The position numbers and the translations under genes are program-made. This document shows, piece by piece, positions 8,456-17,772 of a DNA stretch of 64,000 bases. Position 1 is the first letter of the stretch; each line of letters begins with the position of its first letter. The notes under the pieces are model-generated. The model was given only the letters and a program-made list of their open reading frames with translations. It made no database searches and was not told the origin of the DNA. Source of the stretch: an uncultured Bacilli bacterium (GTDB taxonomy: Bacteria; Bacillota_I; Bacilli_A; RF39; UBA660); assembly GCA_934168005.1 (NCBI GenBank), contig CAKPMN010000001.1, forward strand, positions 62,001 to 126,000. Direction: 5' to 3'.

Positions 8456-11278
8456 ATGGATCAAATAATAATCAAAGGGGCACGTGAGAATAATTTAAAA
8501 AATATAGATTTAGTGCTTCCTAAAAATAAATTAATTGTAATGACAGGTGTATCTGGGTCTGGAAAAAGTTCACTTGCTTTTGATACTATATATGCTGAGG
8601 GACAAAGAAGATATGTTGAAAGTTTATCAGCTTATGCTAGACAGTTTTTAGGTGGAAGTGAAAAACCTGATGTTGATAGTATTGAAGGGCTATCTCCAGC
8701 TATTTCAATAGATCAAAAAACAACAAATAAAAATCCTAGATCTACAGTTGGAACAGTTACTGAAATATATGACTATTTAAGACTTCTATATGCTCGTATT
8801 GGTACTCCAATGTGCCCAAATCATAATATAGTTATTAGTAGTCAAAGTATTGAAGAAATGACAAATCAGGTTCTTAAATTAGATATTGGGACTAAAATAC
8901 GCGTTTTATCTCCTATAGTTTATGGAGAAAAAGGAACACATGTAGGGGTATTTTCTAAGTATTTAAAAGATGGTTATGCTAGAATGATAGTGGATGATGT
9001 TGAGTATGATCTTACAGAAGATATCACTTTAGAGAAGAATAAAAAACATAATATATTTTTAGTTGTTGATAGACTTATAATAAAGGAAGATATAAGAAGT
9101 AGACTTTATGAATCTTTAGAAATAGCTGTTAAAGAAGGAAAAGGTAAAGTTGAAATAGATGTTATTGGTGGAGAGAATTTTGTTATGAGTGAGGCTTATG
9201 CTTGTCCACTATGCGATTTTTCACTTCCAGAGTTAGAGCCTAGGTTATTTTCTTTTAACGCTCCATATGGTGCTTGCCTTGATTGCAAAGGGCTTGGTAT
9301 TAAATACAAGCTTGATGTTGATTTAATTATTCCTGATAGAAATAAAAGCATAAATGAAGGAGCAATTACTTGTATTTCTACTGAACAAGATAGTACAATT
9401 TCAACGCAACTTTTAGCTTTATCAAAATTTTACGATATAGATCTTGATATGCCTATAAAAGATATGGATAAAGATAAATTAGATATTATATTATATGGAT
9501 CTCCTGATATGATAGATTTTCATTATACTTCTAAGAATGGTAATACTAGGAATACTAAAGATTTCTTTGAAGGAATTATTACTAACTTAGAAAGAAGATA
9601 TATTGAGACAAAAAGTACATGGATTCATGATTGGATAGAAGGATTTATGACTGAACTTGAATGTCCAACATGTAAGGGAGCTCGTCTTAGAAATGATGTT
9701 TTAGCAGTTAAAGTTGGTGGAAAAAGCATCTATGAATTAACTTTACTTTCTATAAAAGATTTATATAACTTTTTATCTAATTTAAAATTAAGTCATGAAC
9801 AAGAAGAAATTGCAAAGCTTATTTTAGTTGAAATAAAAAATCGTTTGTCATTTTTAATCAATGTTGGTCTTGAGTATTTGACACTTGCTAGAAGTGCGGC
9901 TACATTATCTGGAGGCGAGGCACAACGTATAAGACTTGCTACTCAAATAGGATCTCATTTAACTGGTGTTTTGTATGTATTAGATGAACCTTCAATAGGT
10001 TTACATCAAAGAGATAATGAACGTTTAATTAATTCTATGCTTTCTATGCGTGATTTAGGAAATACCCTTATTGTTGTTGAACATGATACTGATACAATGC
10101 TTAAAGCTGATTATTTGGTAGATATTGGACCTGGTGCTGGAGAACATGGAGGAAATGTAGTTGCATGTGGTACCCCAGAAGAAGTTATGGCAAATCCTAA
10201 TAGTTTAACTGGTAAATATTTAAGTGGTAAATTGAAAATAGAAGTACCTAAAACTAGAAGAAAAGGTAATAAAAAGTTTATTGAAATAAAAGGAGCACGT
10301 GAAAATAACTTAAAGAATATTAATGTTAAATTTCCACTTGGTACATTTACTTGTATTACTGGTGTATCTGGATCTGGTAAATCTACTTTAATAAATGAAA
10401 TATTATATAAAGTAGCTCGTAATAGTGTATATAAAGCTAAAGAAAAACCTGGTAAACATAAGGAAGTAAAAGGTCTTGAAAATATTGATAAAGTTATAGA
10501 TATTTCTCAAACTCCAATTGGAAGAACTCCAAGAAGTAATCCAGCAACTTATACAGGTGTATTTGATGATATAAGAGATGTTTTTACAACTTGCAAAGAG
10601 GCAAAAATAAGAGGATATGATAAGGGAAGATTTTCTTTCAATGTTAAAGGTGGAAGATGTGAGGCATGCTTTGGTGATGGCGTTAAAAAAATAGAGATGC
10701 ATTTCTTACCCGATGTATATGTTCCTTGTGAAGTATGTGGTGGAACTAGATATAATAGTGAAACTTTACAAATAAAGTATAAAAATAAGAATATTTATGA
10801 TATACTTAATATGAGAGTAGAAGAAGCTATTGAATTTTTTGAGAATGTTCCTAAAATCAAATCAAAGCTTCAAGTACTTATGGATGTTGGGTTGTCTTAT
10901 GTTAAATTAGGACAAAGTGCAACTACATTATCTGGTGGAGAAGCAGCTCGTGTTAAACTTGCTAAAGAACTTCAAAAAAAACCTACTGGTAAGAGTTTAT
11001 TTATATTAGATGAACCTACAACAGGTCTTTCTACTGATGATATTAAAAAACTACTTGTAATACTAATGAGGATTGTTGATAATGGTGATACTGTCGTTGT
11101 TATTGAACACAATTTAGATGTGATTAAAGTAGCTGATTATATTATTGATTTAGGACCAGAAGGTGGAGATAATGGAGGTACTATAGTTGCAAAAGGTACT
11201 CCAGAAGAAGTTGTTAAAGTTAAAGAAAGTTATACAGGCAAATTCTTAAAACCACTATTAGAGGAGATGGAATCATGA
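8456..11278 (+). CDS. uvrA: Excinuclease ABC subunit UvrA
   Basis: Damage-sensing ATPase of nucleotide excision repair, acting with UvrB and UvrC (uvrC is at 59493). The 940-residue protein has the two-ABC layout: Walker A GVSGSGKSS near residue 32 and again near 640, two LSGGEA signatures (about 485 and 822), and LDEPSIGLHQRD and LDEPTTGLS Walker B regions. Zinc modules are visible as CPLC with CLDC in the first half and CEAC with CEVC in the second. Strong AGGAGG site before the ATG. The next gene overlaps by four bases. Confidence 0.98.
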   Translation: MDQIIIKGARENNLKNIDLVLPKNKLIVMTGVSGSGKSSLAFDTIYAEGQRRYVESLSAYARQFLGGSEKPDVDSIEGLSPAISIDQKTTNKNPRSTVGTVTEIYDYLRLLYARIGTPMCPNHNIVISSQSIEEMTNQVLKLDIGTKIRVLSPIVYGEKGTHVGVFSKYLKDGYARMIVDDVEYDLTEDITLEKNKKHNIFLVVDRLIIKEDIRSRLYESLEIAVKEGKGKVEIDVIGGENFVMSEAYACPLCDFSLPELEPRLFSFNAPYGACLDCKGLGIKYKLDVDLIIPDRNKSINEGAITCISTEQDSTISTQLLALSKFYDIDLDMPIKDMDKDKLDIILYGSPDMIDFHYTSKNGNTRNTKDFFEGIITNLERRYIETKSTWIHDWIEGFMTELECPTCKGARLRNDVLAVKVGGKSIYELTLLSIKDLYNFLSNLKLSHEQEEIAKLILVEIKNRLSFLINVGLEYLTLARSAATLSGGEAQRIRLATQIGSHLTGVLYVLDEPSIGLHQRDNERLINSMLSMRDLGNTLIVVEHDTDTMLKADYLVDIGPGAGEHGGNVVACGTPEEVMANPNSLTGKYLSGKLKIEVPKTRRKGNKKFIEIKGARENNLKNINVKFPLGTFTCITGVSGSGKSTLINEILYKVARNSVYKAKEKPGKHKEVKGLENIDKVIDISQTPIGRTPRSNPATYTGVFDDIRDVFTTCKEAKIRGYDKGRFSFNVKGGRCEACFGDGVKKIEMHFLPDVYVPCEVCGGTRYNSETLQIKYKNKNIYDILNMRVEEAIEFFENVPKIKSKLQVLMDVGLSYVKLGQSATTLSGGEAARVKLAKELQKKPTGKSLFILDEPTTGLSTDDIKKLLVILMRIVDNGDTVVVIEHNLDVIKVADYIIDLGPEGGDNGGTIVAKGTPEEVVKVKESYTGKFLKPLLEEMES

Positions 11279-11841
11279 AATTTGATATGTTGTGGACTAG
11301 AAAAGATTATGAAAAGTTTTTAAAGGCATCAAATAGAAAATACAACTATTTTTGCTTAATATTATTTACAGTTGTTTATTTTATAGCTTGTCTAGATTTA
11401 ATGAGTACAAATGCTTTTCAAGTTTTAACTTCTTATGTAGTAAGTGTTTTAATTCTATTTACAGTTTTAAATATTTTTATAATATTATTTGTTAAAGCGA
11501 TATTAAAACATAATGACAAAGAATTCTCTTATGGAATGTATCATGTTGAACTTACAAATGATAAAATAATAGAAGATATAGATGATAAACATTATGAACT
11601 TAGATACGATGATATATCACGTGTTTCTAAAAGCAATAAATGGTTAGTTGTTTATCCAAAAGAAAATAATATGATGTTTATATTTCTTAAAAAATCATTT
11701 AAAAAAGTTAGTGATTATGAAAAATGTGTCAATATAATATTGAAACGTTTTCATAAAGAAGTAGTGAAAGAGTTAGACAAAAAGCCAAAGACAAAAGAAG
11801 AAGTTGTAAAGAGTCGAAAAAAAACAAATAAGAAGAAGTAA
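11275..11841 (+). CDS. YcxB-like membrane protein
   Basis: A 188-residue protein with two transmembrane helices (about residues 27-46 and 55-80) followed by a cytoplasmic beta-rich domain of the YcxB-like type (pattern: ligand strands, then HYELRYDDISRV and a hydrophobic core), ending in a Lys-rich tail. The ATG overlaps the uvrA stop in an ATGA arrangement, so it is translated with uvrA, although no repair role follows from its sequence. Its function is unknown; the domain assignment is by pattern only. Confidence 0.65.
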   Translation: MKFDMLWTRKDYEKFLKASNRKYNYFCLILFTVVYFIACLDLMSTNAFQVLTSYVVSVLILFTVLNIFIILFVKAILKHNDKEFSYGMYHVELTNDKIIEDIDDKHYELRYDDISRVSKSNKWLVVYPKENNMMFIFLKKSFKKVSDYEKCVNIILKRFHKEVVKELDKKPKTKEEVVKSRKKTNKKK

Positions 11842-11857
11842 TGCTTCTTCTTTTATT
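11830..11857 (+). terminator. Terminator after the YcxB-like gene
   Basis: Nine-base stem AAGAAGAAG/CTTCTTCTT with a 5-base loop that overlaps the stop codon. Confidence 0.7.
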
Positions 11858-11884
11858 GACATGAAATTTAATATTATATATACT
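11856..11884 (+). promoter_or_regulatory. Sigma-A promoter for deoD-add
   Basis: TTGACA, 17 bases, TATACT: near-consensus housekeeping promoter. Confidence 0.75.
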
Positions 11885-11907
11885 TAAGTTAGAAAATGGA
11901 GGTAAAT

Positions 11908-12633
11908 ATGACAGCACATATTGAAGCACAAAAAGAAGATATTTCTAAAATTGTATTAATGCCAGGAGATCCTAAAAGGGCAGAGTTTATTGCATTAAAT
12001 TATTTAAAAGATGCAAAACTTGTAAATAGAGTAAGAGGAATGTATGCATATACAGGTCTTTATAAGGGAAAAAAAATTACTGTTATGGCATCTGGAATGG
12101 GTTCTGCAAGTATTGGGATTTATGCTTATGAACTATATAAATTTTATGATGTTGAAAGTATTATTAGAATTGGAACAGCAGGAAGTTATGTTAGTGAACT
12201 TGATATATATGATTTAGCACTTGTTTGTGAAAGTTATAGTGATTCTAGTTTTGCTTATGTCACTAGTGGATGTACTGATGATACAATAAGTTCTTCATCT
12301 AGCTTGAATGAATGTATCTTGTCTACAGCTAATAAAAATAATGTTCCTATTAAGAAAATAAAAGTTTATTCATCTGATGTTTTCTATAAAATTAATGATA
12401 ATTACAAAGAACTAGTTAAAGATAAAAATGTATCTGCTTGTGAAATGGAAAGTTTTGCTCTATTCCATTTAGCTAATATTTTAAATAAGAAAGCTACTTG
12501 TATTTTGACTATTTCTAATAGTTTTGTAACTGGAGTTGAAACTACATCTTTAGAAAGGGAAAAGAGTCTTAAAGCTATGATTGAACTTGCTTTGGATTCT
12601 GCTTTAAATTATGACTGTAAAAGAGCTTCCTAA
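11908..12633 (+). CDS. deoD: Purine-nucleoside phosphorylase, DeoD family, with Asp204 replaced by Asn
   Basis: Hexameric-type phosphorylase that splits purine nucleosides with phosphate. The 241-residue product aligns along its length with bacterial DeoD: N-terminal AHIEA, phosphate loop MPGDPKRAE (about 18-26), SGMGSASIGIY, and EMES (179-182) for ribose. The family motif S-D-H near the C-terminus, whose Asp is the general acid, reads S203-N204-S205; the following Arg is kept. Asn at this site is typical of trimeric 6-oxopurine phosphorylases, so a preference for inosine and guanosine is plausible (inference). ATG at 11908 follows GGAGG; add overlaps its end. Confidence 0.9.
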   Translation: MTAHIEAQKEDISKIVLMPGDPKRAEFIALNYLKDAKLVNRVRGMYAYTGLYKGKKITVMASGMGSASIGIYAYELYKFYDVESIIRIGTAGSYVSELDIYDLALVCESYSDSSFAYVTSGCTDDTISSSSSLNECILSTANKNNVPIKKIKVYSSDVFYKINDNYKELVKDKNVSACEMESFALFHLANILNKKATCILTISNSFVTGVETTSLEREKSLKAMIELALDSALNYDCKRAS

Positions 12634-13564
12634 GGTTGAACTACATGTTCATTTAGATGGATCTATACCTTATTCTTATTTTATTAGTAAAGGTTACGAT
12701 ATAGATTCTATAAAAGATGATATAACTGCTTCAAGTGATGTTAATTCATTAAACGACTATTTAAAAAAATTTAGTTTACCTGTTAGCTTAATGCAAGATA
12801 AAGATTCTTTAATAGAAATTAGTAGACTTTTTGGACTAGAACTTTTAAAAGAAAATGTTATATATGTTGAAGTTAGATTTGCACCATTAAAACATACTTT
12901 AAAAGGTTTAAGTATAGAGGAAGTTGTTGAAAGTGTGAAACATGGGTTAAAACTTTCAAAAATAAAATTTAATTTAATTTTATGTATGATGAGGGACGAG
13001 AATATAACTAATAATAAAAAAATAATAGATTTAGCCCATAAATATAATTATCCTGTTGATTTAGCTGGTGCTGAGGCTTTATATAAGACATCTAGCTTTA
13101 AAGAACTATTTGATTATGCGAATAGTTTAAATGTTAAATTTACTATTCATGCTGGTGAAGCTGATAATTATACAAGTGTCTTATCTGCTATATCTTTTGG
13201 AGCGAAGAGAATAGGTCATGGTGTTACTTCTATACATGACTATAATACTTTAAATGAGTTACGTGAAAATAATATTCTGTTAGAAGTCTGTGTAACTTCT
13301 AATATTCAAACAGAAGCTTTTACTTATTCAAATCATCCAGTTAAAAAATTATATGATGATGGTATTTTAATAAGCATTAATACTGATAATAGGACTGTAT
13401 CTGGTATTAGTTTAAGTGATGAATATCAACTACTTTTAGATAAATTTAATTTTAGTCTTGATGATTTAAAACAAATGAACTTAAATGCTATTGAAGCAAG
13501 TTTTTTAACTGATTTAGAAAAAAAAGATTTGAAAAAATATTTTTTAGATAGTTGGAAACAATAA
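12611..13564 (+). CDS. add: Adenosine deaminase
   Basis: Zinc enzyme converting adenosine to inosine. The 317-residue TIM-barrel protein has the metal motif HVHLDG (about residues 12-17), HAGEA with the catalytic Glu (about 182-186), RIGHGV, and the late metal-binding Asp in SINTDNRT. It overlaps deoD by 23 bases and has no strong ribosome binding site, which points to translational coupling; an alternative start cannot be excluded. Together with DeoD it would take adenosine through inosine to hypoxanthine and ribose 1-phosphate. Confidence 0.92.
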   Translation: MTVKELPKVELHVHLDGSIPYSYFISKGYDIDSIKDDITASSDVNSLNDYLKKFSLPVSLMQDKDSLIEISRLFGLELLKENVIYVEVRFAPLKHTLKGLSIEEVVESVKHGLKLSKIKFNLILCMMRDENITNNKKIIDLAHKYNYPVDLAGAEALYKTSSFKELFDYANSLNVKFTIHAGEADNYTSVLSAISFGAKRIGHGVTSIHDYNTLNELRENNILLEVCVTSNIQTEAFTYSNHPVKKLYDDGILISINTDNRTVSGISLSDEYQLLLDKFNFSLDDLKQMNLNAIEASFLTDLEKKDLKKYFLDSWKQ

Positions 13565-13577
13565 TAAAGGTGATAAT

Positions 13578-14843
13578 ATGGATTATTTAAAAATAAATAA
13601 AAATGGTTATAATTTGCATTTTATTAAAACAGACAAATTTAAAACTATAACAATTAGAGTTAATTTTAAAAGTGAATTAACTGAGAAAAAAATAACAACA
13701 TATGAATTATTAAGCGGTGTTTTATCAAATTCAACAGGGGATTATCCTACTTTAAAAGAATTAGTAATGAAAAAAGAGGATATGTATCAATTAGGTTATG
13801 GATTTAACTCTATGCCAAGTGGTAAATATATGGTACTTGCAGCATCAACTAAATTTATACATGAAAAATATACAGAAAATGGAATGAATTTAAGGTCTAT
13901 TAGATTTTTCCTTAATTCTATATTTAAGCCTAATTTAGATGGCAAAGCTTTTAATAAAGAAGCTTTTGAGTTAGAAAAAAGAGATTATTTAGAATATTTA
14001 GAAGAAGTAGAAGAAAATCCATCTACAGTTTCTTGTACAAGGTTTAATAAGATATTTGGCGCTGATACAACTCTTGCTTATGATAGAACAGGTGATATCT
14101 TAACGCTTAAAAATATAACCAATGAAAGTTTATATGATACTTATCTTGATGCGATTAATAATTCGGAAGTTGATATATTCTTTATTGGAAATATGGATGT
14201 TAATGAATTAGAGGGCATATTTGATGAATATTTTTCTAATAGATCTAATATTAGCTATGATGGAGTTCACGATGACATAATTAAAATTGGAGAAGAAGTA
14301 AGTGTCGTTGAAAAGTCTAAATTTAAGCAAAGTAAACTTTGTATGGGTTTTGTCATTGAACCTATGACTTTATTTGAAAAAATGTATGTTTTACCAGTAT
14401 ATAATTTTATATTTGGTGGAGACTCTGATTCTTTATTGTTTAAGAATGTTCGTGAAAAGAATTCTTTGTGTTATGACATTCATTCTAATTTTATTCCAAT
14501 TTATTCTGCTATAAGAGTATTTTCTGGAATAGAAGCAAAAGATTATGAAAGATGTGTTTCTTTAGTTAAAGAGATGCATCAAGCTATGATAGATGGCAAA
14601 TTTACTGACGCTGATATAGAAAAAGTAAAATTAAATTATAAGGCTAGTTATTTAGAAACTATGGATAGTCCTTCAAGTATTTTAAATACTTATGAAGCTC
14701 ATGTTTATATAGGCTATGATTTACTTGATGAAAGAATTAAAAATATAGACAAAGTAGATAAAAAGATGATAGAAGAATTTGCTTCAAAGGTTCATTATCA
14801 AACTACTTACTTTTTGGAGGGTAATGATGAAAAAAGAGATTAA
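13578..14843 (+). CDS. M16 peptidase-like protein, non-catalytic partner (YmfF type)
   Basis: A 421-residue insulinase-fold (M16) protein without the HxxEH zinc motif, so probably the inactive partner of the next gene, as in other two-subunit M16 systems. In Bacillus subtilis the equivalent pair, YmfF and YmfH, has been linked to maturation of the EF-P modification. The ATG has an AAAGGTGATA binding site. It starts 13 bases after add and overlaps the YmfH-type gene by 17 bases, so the two are expressed together. Confidence 0.82.
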   Translation: MDYLKINKNGYNLHFIKTDKFKTITIRVNFKSELTEKKITTYELLSGVLSNSTGDYPTLKELVMKKEDMYQLGYGFNSMPSGKYMVLAASTKFIHEKYTENGMNLRSIRFFLNSIFKPNLDGKAFNKEAFELEKRDYLEYLEEVEENPSTVSCTRFNKIFGADTTLAYDRTGDILTLKNITNESLYDTYLDAINNSEVDIFFIGNMDVNELEGIFDEYFSNRSNISYDGVHDDIIKIGEEVSVVEKSKFKQSKLCMGFVIEPMTLFEKMYVLPVYNFIFGGDSDSLLFKNVREKNSLCYDIHSNFIPIYSAIRVFSGIEAKDYERCVSLVKEMHQAMIDGKFTDADIEKVKLNYKASYLETMDSPSSILNTYEAHVYIGYDLLDERIKNIDKVDKKMIEEFASKVHYQTTYFLEGNDEKRD

Positions 14844-16101
14844 AGGATTAGATTTATATGTTTATGAGGAAGTATTAGACAATGGTTTAACAGTTTATTT
14901 AGTACCTAAAAACAATATAACTAGTATTTATGCGACTTATACAACAAAGTATGGCGGAAATGATACTGAATTTTATGTTGATGATAAGCTAGTTAAAGTT
15001 CCCGATGGAATTGCTCATTTTTTGGAACATAAGATGTTTGAACAAGAAAGTGGAATAGATGTAGCATCAGAGTTTTCTAGAAATGGTGTTTCTTCTAATG
15101 CGATGACATCTAATTATAAGACAACTTATTTATTTGATGGTTCTTCTAAGTTTTATGAAAATTTAGATTTACTATTAAATTATGTTGGTGAACCTTATTA
15201 TACAGATAGTAATGTCAATAAGGAAAAACATATAATTGAACAAGAAATAGATATGTATGCGGATAATCCTTATAAAGCTAGTTTTCTAGCATTGCTTAAA
15301 AATATATTTGTTTATGATCATTCTAGAGTTCCTGTTATAGGAAGCAAAGAGTCTATCAATACTATAACAAAGGAAGATTTATATTTATGTTATAATACCT
15401 TTTATGATCCACATAATATGTTTTTAGTTATTACGGGAAATATTGATGTAGAAGAAACTATTAAAAGAATTAGATTAAATCAAAGTAATAAAAGGCGAGA
15501 ATATCATAAATTTTCATTAAAGGAAGAAAATGAACCTTTAAATGTTTTAAATCCTTATGTTGAAGTAAATATGAATGTAACTGTTCCAAAACTTGCTTTA
15601 GGATTTAAATTATCTATTAAAGATTTAAATGAAAAAACTGGTTTAACTAGTAGAGAAATGCGTAGATTTTTAAAGATTTTTACATCTTGTAAACTTGGTA
15701 GTGTATCAACTTTCTTAGAAAATTTAAGAAAAGAAGAGATTTTGACATCATCACTTGACTATAGCTTTTATTCAACAGATGATTATATAATACTTATAAT
15801 AGCATGTGATACTAAAAATCCTGATATATTAGTTGATAGAGTTAAAAAAGAATTAGATTTAAAAGAAGTTGATAAAAGTCTTTTTGATCTTAAAAAAAGA
15901 AGCATGATTGCATCAACAGTATATACAAGTGAAAACATATATTCTATTAATCAAAAAATTATTAGTGATATTTTATATAATAATCAAGTTGAATATGATA
16001 TTTTAGACGCTTTTAAAGCACTTGACTATGATAAATTCAATGATTTTATTAAGGAATTAGACTTTTCTAATACAACTACTGTTGTTGTAAAAGAAATGTA
16101 A
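14827..16101 (+). CDS. M16 zinc peptidase (YmfH type)
   Basis: A 424-residue M16 family protein with the inverted zinc motif HFLEH (about residues 66-70) and a downstream acidic EQEIDMY segment that supplies the third ligand, so it should be the catalytic subunit to the preceding protein. The second of two adjacent ATGs, at 14827, best fits the GGAGGG binding site; a longer frame from 14779 lies inside the upstream gene. No signal peptide, so it acts in the cytoplasm. The usual YmfI reductase does not follow here. Confidence 0.87.
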   Translation: MKKEIKGLDLYVYEEVLDNGLTVYLVPKNNITSIYATYTTKYGGNDTEFYVDDKLVKVPDGIAHFLEHKMFEQESGIDVASEFSRNGVSSNAMTSNYKTTYLFDGSSKFYENLDLLLNYVGEPYYTDSNVNKEKHIIEQEIDMYADNPYKASFLALLKNIFVYDHSRVPVIGSKESINTITKEDLYLCYNTFYDPHNMFLVITGNIDVEETIKRIRLNQSNKRREYHKFSLKEENEPLNVLNPYVEVNMNVTVPKLALGFKLSIKDLNEKTGLTSREMRRFLKIFTSCKLGSVSTFLENLRKEEILTSSLDYSFYSTDDYIILIIACDTKNPDILVDRVKKELDLKEVDKSLFDLKKRSMIASTVYTSENIYSINQKIISDILYNNQVEYDILDAFKALDYDKFNDFIKELDFSNTTTVVVKEM

Positions 16102-16127
16102 ATACTATTAACAATTAATTTTATATT

Positions 16128-16136
16128 TGTTATAAT
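16128..16136 (+). promoter_or_regulatory. Extended -10 promoter TGTTATAAT for the prepilin gene
   Basis: TGTTATAAT 18 bases before the ATG, with GAGGTG between. Confidence 0.55.
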
Positions 16137-16154
16137 TAATTTAGAGGTGTTATT

Positions 16155-16517
16155 ATGAAGAATAAAGGTTTTACTTTAGCTGAGTTATTAGCAGTTATTG
16201 TTATTTTAGGAATAATAGCAGTTATTACTGTTCCAATTGTTACAAAAACTTTAGCTAGTTATCGTACTAAACTTTGCGAAGATCAAATTCAAAATATAAA
16301 AGAAGCTGCTCGTATTTGGGGTAGTGATAACTTACTTAGCTTACCAGATAAAGAAAATGGAACTTTAGTAATTACATTAAATGATTTACAAAATAAAGGA
16401 TATATCGATAAAGATATAAATAATCCAAGAACTAAGAAAATAATTGATCCAACTACTAAAATTACTATTACAAGAGTTGGTAAAAAATATAATTATACTG
16501 TTGATTATACTTGTTAG
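16155..16517 (+). CDS. Type IV prepilin-like protein (ComGC/PilA type)
   Basis: A 120-residue class III-signal protein: short basic leader MKNKG, then the processing site G-FTLAELLAVIVILG with Glu at mature position 5 and a hydrophobic helix (about 6-28). After the helix come a short globular domain with two cysteines (one near 37, one at the C-terminal residue) that could form a disulfide. Needs a prepilin peptidase, not in this window. It probably works with the PilB-type ATPase at 36739 and the other prepilins, or in a competence pseudopilus. Own promoter and terminator. Confidence 0.85.
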   Translation: MKNKGFTLAELLAVIVILGIIAVITVPIVTKTLASYRTKLCEDQIQNIKEAARIWGSDNLLSLPDKENGTLVITLNDLQNKGYIDKDINNPRTKKIIDPTTKITITRVGKKYNYTVDYTC

Positions 16518-16535
16518 AGCGAAAAGCTCTTTTTT
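16516..16535 (+). terminator. Terminator after the prepilin gene
   Basis: AGAGC/GCTCT stem with a GAAAA loop and T run. Confidence 0.75.
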
Positions 16536-16574
16536 ATTTTTTTAAAAAATGTTACAATTATAGAGGTGAAAAAA

Positions 16575-17303
16575 ATGGTATATACAAGTTTAGATAATCC
16601 TAAAATGAAAGATATAAAAAAATTAACTTTAAAAAAACATAGAGATAGGGAAGGCTTATTTTTAGTTGAAGGAGAACATTTGGTTTTAGAAGCATATAAA
16701 AAAGGCTATTTAGTGGATTTAATATTAGAAGAAAATCAAGTTTTTCCTCTTAATGTTAATACTTATTATGTTACTAAAAATATATTATCAGCTTTTTCTT
16801 CTCTTGACTCTACTCCTTTAGTTATGGGTGTTGTTAAAAAAACTTCTAATCAAGAGAAAATAGGTAATAGAGTTTTGGTATTAGATGGTATACAAGATCC
16901 TGGAAATTTAGGAACAATTATTAGAAGTGCGGCGGCGTTTCGAATTGACACAATTATTTTAAGCGAAGATACTGTTGATTTATATAATCCTAAAGTTGTT
17001 AGATCTACTCAAGGCTTAATATTTCATATGAATATTATAAGAAAAAAATTAAGCGATGTATTAGATAATCTTAAGAGTGATGGCTATACAATTTATGGAA
17101 CAAAAGTAACTCATGGAAGTTCTTTAAAAAGTATTGAAAAAGTAGAAAAATTTGCTATAATAATGGGCAATGAAGGAAACGGAATGAAAGAAGCAAATGA
17201 AAAATATTGTAATAAGTTTATTTATATTCCGATGGATCCTGTATGTGAAAGTTTAAATGTAGGAGTTGCTACTAGTATTATTTTGTATGAATTAGATAAG
17301 TAG
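16575..17303 (+). CDS. SpoU/TrmH family RNA 2'-O-methyltransferase
   Basis: A 242-residue SAM-dependent ribose methyltransferase. It has an N-terminal substrate-binding L30e-like part and a C-terminal trefoil-knot SPOUT domain with motif 1 DPGNLGTIIRSA (about 102-113), motif 2 around NEGNG and motif 3 IPMDPVCESLNVGVA. It probably modifies 23S rRNA, as do most TrmH/RlmB relatives with this layout, but the target nucleotide is not readable. ATG at 16575 has an AGAGGTG site; a GTG at 16566 overlaps that site. rimM and trmD follow, a translation-centred operon. Confidence 0.88.
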   Translation: MVYTSLDNPKMKDIKKLTLKKHRDREGLFLVEGEHLVLEAYKKGYLVDLILEENQVFPLNVNTYYVTKNILSAFSSLDSTPLVMGVVKKTSNQEKIGNRVLVLDGIQDPGNLGTIIRSAAAFRIDTIILSEDTVDLYNPKVVRSTQGLIFHMNIIRKKLSDVLDNLKSDGYTIYGTKVTHGSSLKSIEKVEKFAIIMGNEGNGMKEANEKYCNKFIYIPMDPVCESLNVGVATSIILYELDK

Positions 17304-17310
17304 GTGAGAT

Positions 17311-17772
17311 ATGAATTCTTTGTATGTTGGTAAGGTAGTTAATACACACGGACTTAAAGGAGAGATTCGTATTTTATCTGCTTTTTATGTTCCTAAATCA
17401 GTATTTAATATAGGAAATACTTTATATGTTTTAGATAAACCTTATGTTATTAATAGTTATAGAAAACATAAAGAATTTGATATGGTTACATTTTTAGATA
17501 TGGATAATATTGATTTAGTATTACCTCTAAAAGGAAATAATGTTTATATTGATAGAGATTCTATAAAAGAAAAGATAATTACTGATTATATTTCTTGTAA
17601 TGTATTTTATAAAGATAAAATAGGTAAAGTTATTGATGTTATAGAAGGTGTTAAATACCCTTATTTTGAAATATTAATGGATAAAGAAAAAAAGTTGGTT
17701 CCAATACTTGATAATTTTTATGAAGAAGTGGATGATGGAATTAGAATAATTCCAATGGATGGGTTATTATGA
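17311..17772 (+). CDS. rimM: 16S rRNA processing protein RimM
   Basis: Assists 30S head assembly by binding S19. The 153-residue product begins with the family motif VGKVVNTHGLKGEIRI and ends with a PRC-barrel half containing GKVIDVIEGVKYPYFEI and LVPILDNF. It is slightly shorter than typical RimM. Its TGA stop overlaps the trmD ATG (ATGA), the usual rimM-trmD coupling. Confidence 0.93.
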   Translation: MNSLYVGKVVNTHGLKGEIRILSAFYVPKSVFNIGNTLYVLDKPYVINSYRKHKEFDMVTFLDMDNIDLVLPLKGNNVYIDRDSIKEKIITDYISCNVFYKDKIGKVIDVIEGVKYPYFEILMDKEKKLVPILDNFYEEVDDGIRIIPMDGLL

